A stretch of 12,232 nt of DNA from an uncultured Enterocloster sp. (lineage in GTDB: Bacteria; Bacillota; Clostridia; Lachnospirales; Lachnospiraceae), in contig CALWMT010000046.1 of NCBI GenBank assembly GCA_944382045.1, forward strand, positions 1 to 12,232, read 5' to 3'. A program made the translations under genes and the position numbers. The notes under the pieces were generated by a model that saw nothing but the letters and a program-made list of their open reading frames with translations, was not told where the DNA came from and did not search any database. Positions 5,744 through 12,232 of the stretch are shown here, piece by piece. Numbering within the stretch: position 1 is the first letter of the stretch; every line of letters starts with the position of its first letter.

Positions 5744-6868
5744 TTACATATGTCTGTCCGCGTAATCCATCACGCAGTTCCAGTCGTACTCGTCCAGATC
5801 ATGGTTTCCCGTCTTGTGGTGGTGGCCGATGTGCCCCTCATGGATGGGATGCTCCGGAAGGGGCATTTTCCTCTCATCCATGCCCTTCACTCCCAGAAGC
5901 CGGAACACTGGATCCGCCTGGATGCAGGACTCAAACTGTCCCTCCGGGTCCGCCCAGCTGTCAAAGGTCTTGGAGCTGGTGTACACCAGCCGGGGGGCGA
6001 TGAGGGAGAGAAGCATGTGCTGGTCAAAGGGCAGGCTCTCCTCATTGTCCTTGTACTTCTGGTAATTGGGAGCGAACCAATAGGGGAAGCGGTTGGCGAT
6101 ATCCCGGATGGTCTCGCCCCTGGATCCCCGGGCGATAGCATCCCCGCTGTTGCCCGCACAGCTGCTCACTGCCATGGCCACGCGCTCATCCTGAGCCGCG
6201 CACCAGAGCGCGGTCTTTCCGCCCCGGGAATGTCCGATCACCGCCACCCTCTTAGCGTCAATCAGCGGCTCCGTCTCAAAATAGTCCAGAATCCGGCTGG
6301 CCGCCCAGGCCCACACCGTGATGGCGCCCCAGCCGTCTGCGGGCCGCCTGCCCGCGTACTCGGGGAACAGCTTGTGGAATCCTGTGGTAAAGCCCTCGTC
6401 ATAGTCCGGGGCCACCTCCTGGGTGCGGAAGGCCGCGCAGGCATATCCCCGGGACACAATGGTTTCCGCCGGATAGAAGGGGCTTAAAAAATGCCTTGCC
6501 GGATCGCTGTCCTTGATGCCCCGGTTGCAGATGGTGATAAAGGCCGGCGCTGGATGATCCAGCCCCAGGGGAATAAAGGCCACAAAGGTAAAGCTGAAGT
6601 GGATGCCCTTTCGCACGGCCTCCACCTCCACGGTCTTGCGCACAGCACGGCCCTCCATGATGGACTCTCCCTGACGGGAGTCCGCCACCCGGATAGTCAC
6701 CTCCACATCGCTCATATCCGGAAGCCTTCCGTATTCCTCACGGCGAAAGAGCTCCAAAAGCTCCGGCCTGCGCTTCTTGTACCAGTCCTCCGGGCTCTTC
6801 ACCTCCGTCCCGTCCAGACAGGTAAATACTGAGGGCACACCCCTCTTGTTCTCCGGCATCTCAATCAT
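5744..6868 (-). CDS. CE15-like glucuronoyl esterase family alpha/beta hydrolase, apparently cytoplasmic
   Basis: The protein is 374 aa from the ATG at 6868, which overlaps the response-regulator stop by 8 nt and has GGAGG 8 nt upstream. A longer frame to 6991 only adds residues read through the regulator gene. The alpha/beta-hydrolase fold shows a nucleophile elbow GHSRGG with Ser214, preceded by the family's GWGAITVWAWAASRILDY (179-196). Other family stretches are FPYWFAPNYQKY (261-272), DQHMLLSLIAPR (282-293), SWADPEG (304-310) and catalytic His356 in GNHDLDEYDW. These match bacterial CE15 (4-O-methyl-glucuronoyl methylesterase-like) proteins, which cleave ester links to glucuronic acid in xylan or lignin-carbohydrate material. 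The catalytic acid is not assigned. No signal peptide is present, so it should act on imported oligosaccharides. Co-transcription with a sugar-sensing two-component pair beside a sugar transporter fits. The exact ester is unknown. Confidence 0.85.
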   Translation of the reverse strand: MIEMPENKRGVPSVFTCLDGTEVKSPEDWYKKRRPELLELFRREEYGRLPDMSDVEVTIRVADSRQGESIMEGRAVRKTVEVEAVRKGIHFSFTFVAFIPLGLDHPAPAFITICNRGIKDSDPARHFLSPFYPAETIVSRGYACAAFRTQEVAPDYDEGFTTGFHKLFPEYAGRRPADGWGAITVWAWAASRILDYFETEPLIDAKRVAVIGHSRGGKTALWCAAQDERVAMAVSSCAGNSGDAIARGSRGETIRDIANRFPYWFAPNYQKYKDNEESLPFDQHMLLSLIAPRLVYTSSKTFDSWADPEGQFESCIQADPVFRLLGVKGMDERKMPLPEHPIHEGHIGHHHKTGNHDLDEYDWNCVMDYADRHM

Positions 6869-7673
6869 TTTCTTCTCCTCCTTTTTTCCGCCCGCTGGTC
6901 TTAATCTCGCTGGGCGCATAGCCAAACTGTTTTTTAAATACCTGGAAAAAATAGGCGTAATCCCCGTAGCCCAGCATGCGGGCCACCTCATTCACCCGAT
7001 TCTTCGGATCCCGCAGGAGAATGCGGGCCTTCTCCATCTTCGCCATAGTCACATAGGCGGCAAAGCCCACCCCTGTCTCCCGCTTAAAGCATTTGCTGAA
7101 GTGGCCGGTGGACACCAGAAGCCTTCTGCATATATCCGCCTGGGTAAGATTTTTCCCCAGGTTCTGGTCCACATACTCCAGCGCCCCTGCCACCATAGGG
7201 GAATACGCTTCCTTCCGTCCCCGGATAGCAGACAGCTCTATCTCCAGCGGATCTGAGGGCTCGTCCTCCCCTCCGTCCTGTGCCTGCTCCTCTTTCCTCT
7301 TATTCAGCGCTGCAGCCACATGGAGCAGGGCCTCCTCCAGCTCCTCCGTCATAACAGGCTTCAGCAGATACGCCCGTACGCCATAGCGGATGGCCTTCTG
7401 CGCGTATTCAAACTCTCCGTACCCGGAGATGATAATAAACTGTATGTTTTCCTGCTCCTCCTTGAGCCTGCGGATCACATCAAGGCCGTTCAGACCCGGC
7501 ATCTGTATGTCAATGATCACGATATCCGGGTGCTTCTCCCGTATCAGGCGCAGGCCTGCAATCCCGTCATAAGCGCAGCCTGCCACCTGGCAGCCGTACC
7601 TGTCCCAATCCGTAGCCTTGGCAATGGCTTCCACGGCAATCCTATTGTCATCTATGATCACTACCTGATGCAT
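6861..7673 (-). CDS. YesN-type response regulator with AraC DNA-binding domain
   Basis: The protein is 270 aa. Residues 1-120 form a receiver domain with acidic pocket Asp8/Asp9, phosphoacceptor Asp55 in IIDIQMPGL, Ser83 in IISGYGEFEYA and Lys105 in LLKP. A short charged linker (126-145) leads to an AraC-family double helix-turn-helix at about 165-262, with LTQADICRRLLVSTGHFSKCFKRETG.. and the signature ARMLGYGDYAYFFQVFKKQFGYAPSE. It starts at 7673, 14 nt after the kinase stop, with GGAAGGA upstream. It is the cognate partner of the adjacent YesM-type kinase. By family precedent it activates a nearby carbohydrate transport operon, here most likely the binding protein and permease genes and perhaps its own operon. 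Confidence 0.95.
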   Translation of the reverse strand: MHQVVIIDDNRIAVEAIAKATDWDRYGCQVAGCAYDGIAGLRLIREKHPDIVIIDIQMPGLNGLDVIRRLKEEQENIQFIIISGYGEFEYAQKAIRYGVRAYLLKPVMTEELEEALLHVAAALNKRKEEQAQDGGEDEPSDPLEIELSAIRGRKEAYSPMVAGALEYVDQNLGKNLTQADICRRLLVSTGHFSKCFKRETGVGFAAYVTMAKMEKARILLRDPKNRVNEVARMLGYGDYAYFFQVFKKQFGYAPSEIKTSGRKKGGEEND

Positions 7674-7687
7674 GTATTTCCTTCCTT

Positions 7688-9412
7688 TTACTGCTGACCG
7701 GATATAGGCAGGAGAATCCGAACCCGCGTATATTTGTGATACTCGGACGCAATGGTCAGACCATACTCCCTTCCGTATAAAATGTGGATTCGGTCCTGCA
7801 CATTCCGGATTCCTATACGCTTTGACTTTTCCCTTCCCTCCTGCAGGCGGCGAAGCCTGGCAGGTTCGATGCCCTCACCGTTATCCCAAATTTCAATCGC
7901 CATATTTTCCCCCTCTCTGGCTGCACGGATCCGTATGGTACAGGTCTTCAGAGATGGTTCCATGCCGTGTACCAGAGAATTCTCCACAATGGGCTGTAAA
8001 ATATAGGTAGGGATATCCACAGACAGGAGGGTCTGGTCCACCTCCCATTGGATCTGAAGCCGGTCTGGGTAAATGCTCCGGTACAGCTCCAGATAACTGG
8101 ATACGTAAGCCAGCTCCTCGGACAGAGGGCAGGAGATATGGCGCCGGTCCACGTTTCCCCGGAAAAATTTGGACAGCAGGCAGATCAGCCGGCTCACCTG
8201 CCGGTCCCCGTTTAACAGGGCAATCCCGTTGATGGACTGAAGAATATTGAACAGGAAATGGGGGTTCACCTGGGATTGAAGCTCATGATAACGCATCTCC
8301 AGAAACTGGTATCGGTTCTGCTCCTGGATCTCCTTGTTCCGCACCTCCTGCTCCATCAGCCCCTTAATCCGGCCGGCCATCTCCTGCACATTCAGTGCCA
8401 CCATCTCCAGCTCCCCGCCCCTCGCAAAATGGGTTGGCAGCATAGTAAACTCTCCCCTGGCCACCCGCTGCACATTTTCCAGGAGAATCTTCATATTTTT
8501 TGCCATCTGGCCGAACATGCTCCAGATAAGCAGCATGGCAACTCCCACCACCACCAGGCCGATGCACACCGTAAGGCGAAGCAGATCCTCGGAGCGCTGG
8601 TTCTTCTGCCCCACATCCACCTGATTCACAATGGAAAGCTTTCCTCTGCCGATGGGGTACTTGGTCCGTATGATGTTCTCCTCCGAGACATCGCCGATAC
8701 TTCCCGTGGAGTAGAGCACCTGGCCATTGCGGTCATAAATGGTGAATACACCTGCCCGGCTGCTGTCGATCCCCTCGAAAATCTGTTCCAGCGGCCCCAG
8801 CTCCACCTCCGCCATGATGGTTCCGCAGAAGCTCATGGTCTCCGTGTCAAAGACTGAGCGCATCAGCACTGCGCCGTCCATAGACTCCTTTCCGATCCAC
8901 ACCGTGTTCCCCGAGCGGTTCGACAGATGGGCCTGGTTCGTCTCATACATGCGCTTCACATCCGCGGCGTCCGGCATGTCTCCCCGAACGCGGGAATCAC
9001 GGCAGATGAGGTACACCTGCTCCCTCTGGTCCACCACAGCCATCCAGCGCACATTGTAGTCCATAGCCATGAAGGCCTCCAGCCCGCTTTCAATCTGCAG
9101 CCGCAGATAGGGCGAGGCGCTTACGGCCTGTCCCTCCGGGATCTCTCGAAGAATGGGTGCAAGTCCCCCGTTGGTGATCTCCAGCGGAACAGCGCTTTCT
9201 GACATTTCCCGGAGAGTGATGTCCACATTCTGGCAGATCTGCTCCGTCAGGCTGTCTGAGTGGCAGGCAAGCTCCTCCTCGAACTGACGGCAGCTCACAT
9301 GGTAGAGGCAGAACAGGGCGGCAAAAAAGGTGATGCCGAGAACCAAAAGTCCTATAATAATCCGAAAATACAGCGTTTTTCTGAAATGTATCCTGTTTTC
9401 ACCCTGTGCCAT
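7688..9412 (-). CDS. YesM-type sensor histidine kinase
   Basis: The protein is 574 aa, starting at 9412 with GGAGG 7 nt upstream. Residues 14-38 form transmembrane helix 1 and about 280-300 form helix 2. They enclose a ~240-residue extracellular sensor with a Cache-like pattern (AVVDQREQVYLICRD, VFTIYDRNGQVLYST). A HAMP linker spans about 300-352, then a His_kinase (pfam06580) dimerisation segment with phosphoacceptor His385 in QSQVNPHFLFNILQS. The HATPase_c domain has N-box Asn478 (PIVENSLVHG), WDNGEG (509-514) and GIRNVQDR. This class senses extracellular sugars, often through the transporter's binding protein, and phosphorylates the AraC regulator encoded directly downstream. It is the first gene of the three-gene operon. 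Confidence 0.95.
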   Translation of the reverse strand: MAQGENRIHFRKTLYFRIIIGLLVLGITFFAALFCLYHVSCRQFEEELACHSDSLTEQICQNVDITLREMSESAVPLEITNGGLAPILREIPEGQAVSASPYLRLQIESGLEAFMAMDYNVRWMAVVDQREQVYLICRDSRVRGDMPDAADVKRMYETNQAHLSNRSGNTVWIGKESMDGAVLMRSVFDTETMSFCGTIMAEVELGPLEQIFEGIDSSRAGVFTIYDRNGQVLYSTGSIGDVSEENIIRTKYPIGRGKLSIVNQVDVGQKNQRSEDLLRLTVCIGLVVVGVAMLLIWSMFGQMAKNMKILLENVQRVARGEFTMLPTHFARGGELEMVALNVQEMAGRIKGLMEQEVRNKEIQEQNRYQFLEMRYHELQSQVNPHFLFNILQSINGIALLNGDRQVSRLICLLSKFFRGNVDRRHISCPLSEELAYVSSYLELYRSIYPDRLQIQWEVDQTLLSVDIPTYILQPIVENSLVHGMEPSLKTCTIRIRAAREGENMAIEIWDNGEGIEPARLRRLQEGREKSKRIGIRNVQDRIHILYGREYGLTIASEYHKYTRVRILLPISGQQ

Positions 9413-9438
9413 GCTCCCGCCTCCGTTTTTGTTTTCCT

Positions 9439-9467
9439 ACTATAGCAATCCCAGCGGGTCCTGTCAA
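9439..9467 (-). promoter_or_regulatory. Near-consensus sigma-A promoter for the kinase-regulator-esterase operon
   Basis: On the minus strand, TTGACA (9467-9462), a 17-nt spacer and TATAGT (9444-9439), the latter preceded by TG at the extended -10 position (TGCTATAGT). It lies between the second permease stop (9494) and the kinase start (9412), placing the transcript start near 9432 and a leader of about 20 nt. The quality suggests steady basal expression of the sensor system independent of the transporter operon. Confidence 0.88.
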
Positions 9468-9493
9468 CAGAGCGGGGATTTATACAGCAGGCC

Positions 9494-10321
9494 TCAGCCC
9501 TTCACCGCTCCTGATGTGATGCCTCCGATGATATACTTCTGAAGCGTCAGATAGAGGATCAAAATCGGAATCATGGACATGAGGAATAGAGCGAATGCCA
9601 GTCCCAGCTCTACGCTGTTCTCCCCGAAAAAGAAGTACTGGGTCAGGGGGACATTGCGCACTTCCTTTCTCTGCAGGAGGGTCAGCGACATCTGGAAATC
9701 ATTCCACACGTTCAGGGTGTTGAGCACCACGGAGGTGAGAATAATGGGCTTCATAAGCGGGAATACGATACGGAAAAATACCGAGTAAATACCCGCTCCG
9801 TCAATGGCTGCCGCTTCCTCCAGCTCCTTGGGAATGCTCTTCACAAAGCCGGATACCAGAAGCACCGTAAAGGCAATCTGAAATCCAATCTTGGCCATGA
9901 TAAAGCCATGCAGTGTATTCAGCAGTCCCCAATGATTCATGTCCACATAGAGAGGGGTCATAATCGACTGGAAGGGGATAATCATCGCGCCTACAAAGAT
10001 GTAATAAATGGTGTTGTAAAACCGATTGTTCTTCCTGGCAATAATATAGGCTGACATAGTGCAGATCAGAGTTATAACCAGCACAGCTGCCACTGTGGTC
10101 ACCAAGCTGTTCTTAATTGCCAGGCCAAAATTTGAGGTCTCAATCGCCCTGGTAAAGTTATCCCAGTGGATCGTCTTTGGGAAAGCCAAGCGGTTGGTCA
10201 CCAGCTCCGGCTTCGATTTCACGGAATAGATGATCGCGATGTAAAAGGGACTGATCACCAGCAGGGTAATCAAAATCTTAAACACCGTAAAAATATTTGC
10301 CTGCATTCTTCTCTTTGCCAT
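9494..10321 (-). CDS. CUT1 carbohydrate ABC transporter permease, MalG-type
   Basis: The protein is 275 aa with six predicted membrane helices (about 13-33, 72-95, 103-126, 140-160, a helix after the EAA loop, 240-262). The cytoplasmic EAA loop at 169-192 (EAAAIDGAGIYSVFFRIVFP) is the docking site for the ATPase. The C-terminus GGITSGAVKG is the usual MalG-type ending. The ATG at 10321 shares one base with the upstream permease stop (TGATG) and uses the GGAGG within that gene's last codons, so the two subunits are coupled. No ATPase gene is present nearby. Such systems normally borrow a shared MsmX-like ATPase encoded elsewhere. The specific sugar cannot be read from the permease. Confidence 0.95.
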   Translation of the reverse strand: MAKRRMQANIFTVFKILITLLVISPFYIAIIYSVKSKPELVTNRLAFPKTIHWDNFTRAIETSNFGLAIKNSLVTTVAAVLVITLICTMSAYIIARKNNRFYNTIYYIFVGAMIIPFQSIMTPLYVDMNHWGLLNTLHGFIMAKIGFQIAFTVLLVSGFVKSIPKELEEAAAIDGAGIYSVFFRIVFPLMKPIILTSVVLNTLNVWNDFQMSLTLLQRKEVRNVPLTQYFFFGENSVELGLAFALFLMSMIPILILYLTLQKYIIGGITSGAVKG

Positions 10322-11175
10322 CAGACCTCCACCTCCCTGGCTCTCAGTGTTCTCGATACAAGGGTGCTGATTATAAATATGGAGGCAGTAAATACTACCG
10401 CAATTGCCTGCCCGTATCCCGCCCGGAAATAGGTAAACAGGTTATTGTAAATCAGCATCGCCACTGTCTCCGAGGCTCTTCCCGGGCCGCCCGCTGTGGC
10501 CGCCATGGGATAATCAAACACCTTCATGCCCCATGCTAAGAGAAGGGTAAAGTTGGCCGTGACAGCCGGCCCAATCATAGGGAAGGTGATGTTTTTAAAC
10601 TTCTGCCACCGGGTCGCTCCCTCCAGGTCTGCAGCCTCATAGTAATCCGTGGATACGCCCTGAATCGCCGCGATATAGACCACCATGCAGTAGCCCGCAT
10701 CCCTCCAGACAGAGATAACTGCCAGGCCCAGCATAACCCAAGTGGTGCTGCCCAGGGGGCTGGGAATACCGAAAATATCGTAAAATACATCACTGTACAC
10801 GTACCGCCAGATATAAGAGGAGAGCACCAGGCTCAGGCAGTAGGGCACAAAGATGCAGGTCCGCAGCACATTGTTGAGCTTTGTCGCCTTCGAAATCATG
10901 AGCGCGAACAGCAGTCCAAACAGATTGGAAAATACCATGGTAAGGGCTGTAAATATAAGGGTATTTTTGGTGGCGTTGATTACATTGTCATCCTGGAAAA
11001 TACGCAGGTAATTGTCAAGCCCTACAAACACCCGGTCGGGGCTCATTCCATCCCATTTCGTAAAGGACATGGGAATGCCCTGGAGAAAGGGATAGGCCAC
11101 AAATACGCTGAACATAATCAGCGCAGGCACAATAAATGTAAATTCCTGGATTCTTTTCTTGGTCCTCCGATTCAT
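10321..11175 (-). CDS. CUT1 carbohydrate ABC transporter permease, MalF-type
   Basis: The protein is 284 aa, starting at 11175 with GGAGG 5 nt upstream. The N-terminus has a basic segment then helix 1 (FTFIVPALIMFSVFVAYPF). Further helices lie at about 72-94, 106-124, 146-171, 205-220 and 256-275. The EAA loop (EAADLEGATRWQKFKNITFP, 180-199) contacts the ATPase. With the following MalG-type subunit it forms the membrane channel for an oligosaccharide delivered by the upstream binding protein. It is transcribed after the intercistronic terminator at 11206-11268, so it is probably made at lower levels than the binding protein. Confidence 0.95.
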   Translation of the reverse strand: MNRRTKKRIQEFTFIVPALIMFSVFVAYPFLQGIPMSFTKWDGMSPDRVFVGLDNYLRIFQDDNVINATKNTLIFTALTMVFSNLFGLLFALMISKATKLNNVLRTCIFVPYCLSLVLSSYIWRYVYSDVFYDIFGIPSPLGSTTWVMLGLAVISVWRDAGYCMVVYIAAIQGVSTDYYEAADLEGATRWQKFKNITFPMIGPAVTANFTLLLAWGMKVFDYPMAATAGGPGRASETVAMLIYNNLFTYFRAGYGQAIAVVFTASIFIISTLVSRTLRAREVEV

Positions 11176-11205
11176 TCCTGCCTCCGTTCTCTTCTCGAAA
11201 TCATG

Positions 11206-11268
11206 AAAAAGAGCCGGAGGGCGGGAGACCGGCCGTTTCTGCCGGCTGCCCCGCCGTCCCCGGCGCTC
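11206..11268 (-). terminator. Intercistronic terminator/attenuator between binding protein and permeases
   Basis: On the minus strand a GC-rich, imperfect stem (GAGCGCCGGGGACGGCGGG at 11268-11250 with CCCGCCCTCCGGCTC at 11225-11211) encloses a smaller GCCGGC/GGCCGG hairpin and is followed by T5 (11210-11206). No promoter is evident between it and the permease start, so it is best read as partial termination that sets stoichiometry. Confidence 0.7.
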
Positions 11269-11273
11269 TGTTC

Positions 11274-11313
11274 ACAGTTCATGCAGCGTGTCTTCCCGTT
11301 CGCCATAAACTGT
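11274..11313 (-). other. Stem-loop just after the binding-protein stop
   Basis: ACAGTTTATG (11313-11304) pairs with CATGAACTGT (11283-11274): 10 bp with one U-G. It starts 10 nt after the stop codon and precedes the GC-rich terminator hairpin. It has no U tract, so it may protect the 3' end of the abundant binding-protein mRNA from decay. Confidence 0.5.
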
Positions 11314-11323
11314 CACGTTATAT

Positions 11324-12232
11324 TTACTGACGGATGGATGCGATCTCCGCGTCGATATCCGCAAGCAGCTTGGTTACATCTCTCTCGCTGTCATCCAGAG
11401 TCACGAATTCCTGCAGCTTGGTGCGGAATGCGGTGGAGAACTCAGAGGTATAATCCGGCACCAGGCTCTTGGACACGATCTTGTCCTCATCGATGTAGGA
11501 CTTGATCTCCTGGATAAAGGGATCTGCATTCTCCGTGGATACATTTACATTGCTGGTCATCAGCTTCGCTGTGTTCATCCAAATCTGGGAGGCCTCGTCG
11601 CTTGCCAGGAAGTTGAAGAATGCCATAACCTCGTCGGGATGCTCGGTCTGAGCAGATGCGATGAAGGCATCGTCGATGCCTACCCACAGCTTGTTCTCCT
11701 CGGGGGTGTCAGACCAGGGAGTGGGGAACATACCGAATTCGCCCTCAGGATTTGCCGCCAGCACATCGCCCATGAGCCAGCCGCCGTTGATGTACATCGG
11801 TCTCTGGCCAGCTGCGAAGTTCTGGATGCCCTGGGTCTGATCCACAGCGGTGTCGCCCGCATCCTTGTAGGAGGCCAGCTGGGAGAACATCTCCATGGCC
11901 TCCACAACCACCTCGTTGCCGGACAGGTCCTTTACGCCCTCCTGGGAATCCATCCATACATTGCCGTTGCCCGTAGCGGCGGCCATGCTGGTGAAGTAAG
12001 CGTCCAGCTCATGGAACACGCCGTGGATAAAGTTGTAGGGATGTACCAGCGGATAGGTGCCCTGCTCCATAAAGGCATCGCAGGCTGCCAAAAATTCCGT
12101 CTTGGTTTGGGGAACCTCAATTCCCGCCTCCTCAAACATGGTCTTGTTGTAGAAGGTGCCCTTTACCTGTGCATCGATGGGGAAGCCGTATACGCCGCCG
12201 TTCACGGTGCACTCATCCACCAGGATGGGAAG
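11324..12232 (-). CDS. Extracellular sugar-binding protein of the ABC transporter (5' end beyond window)
   Basis: The frame is open from the right edge (first codon at 12232) to TAA at 11324: 302 C-terminal residues of a protein that is usually about 420-450 aa. The GTG at 12220 is an internal valine, not a start. The pattern is that of SBP_bac_1/8 family CUT1 binding proteins: VYGFPIDAQVKGTFYNKTMFEEAGI near the cut, AGQRPMYINGGWLMGDV in the middle, then FPTPW, GIDDAFIASAQTEHPDEVMAFFNFLASDEAS and a helical C-terminus. The signal peptide and lipobox would lie outside the window. It captures the oligosaccharide for the two permeases encoded downstream and may also present ligand to the YesM-type kinase. 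Confidence 0.93.
   Translation of the reverse strand, partial: LPILVDECTVNGGVYGFPIDAQVKGTFYNKTMFEEAGIEVPQTKTEFLAACDAFMEQGTYPLVHPYNFIHGVFHELDAYFTSMAAATGNGNVWMDSQEGVKDLSGNEVVVEAMEMFSQLASYKDAGDTAVDQTQGIQNFAAGQRPMYINGGWLMGDVLAANPEGEFGMFPTPWSDTPEENKLWVGIDDAFIASAQTEHPDEVMAFFNFLASDEASQIWMNTAKLMTSNVNVSTENADPFIQEIKSYIDEDKIVSKSLVPDYTSEFSTAFRTKLQEFVTLDDSERDVTKLLADIDAEIASIRQ

Noticed and set aside
5744..6991. Longer esterase start at 6991
   Set aside because: The added 41 residues are the response-regulator gene read in another frame. The ATG at 6868 has a proper ribosome site.

Overview
All recognisable genes lie on the minus strand, so transcription runs from the right edge to the left. Clean GGAGG-type ribosome binding sites, choline/glucan-binding style wall repeats, an ECF sigma with a DUF4367-like anti-sigma, a YesM/YesN two-component pair and a CUT1 sugar transporter lacking its own ATPase all point to a moderately GC-rich Firmicute, most likely a gut Lachnospiraceae (clostridial cluster XIVa). 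The genus cannot be fixed from the window.

Right half (about 12232 to 5675), carbohydrate uptake and sensing. In transcription order there is the C-terminal part of an extracellular sugar-binding lipoprotein, a leaky-looking terminator, two translationally coupled CUT1 permeases, and a near-consensus promoter (TTGACA, 17 nt, TATAGT). That promoter drives a second operon: a YesM-type sensor kinase, a YesN-type AraC response regulator and a CE15-like (glucuronoyl esterase) hydrolase with no visible signal peptide. It ends at a strong hairpin terminator. The simplest model is sensing, import and intracellular de-esterification of a glucuronate-bearing (xylan-type) oligosaccharide. The substrate is inference.

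Left half (about 5509 to 1), cell surface and its regulation. A secreted, very acidic protein made of wall-binding repeats comes first. Three tandem TTCA(T/C)N hexamers with an exact 11-bp period, resembling a Pho box, lie upstream of it. After a 328-nt structured intergenic region come an ECF sigma factor and its overlapping anti-sigma gene, a GC-rich terminator, a 400-nt AT-rich region, and a secreted wall-binding transglutaminase-like protein that runs off the left edge.

The most unusual feature is the 3712-4039 intergenic region. It holds a 141-nt element (3886-4026) that folds on paper into a compact four-way junction: a 12-bp closing stem around three hairpins of 16, 8-9 and 14 bp with almost no unpaired junction bases. 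It is flanked by 13-bp direct repeats, and four further hairpins follow in the sigma-gene leader. It may be a small non-autonomous mobile element, a structured RNA, or both.
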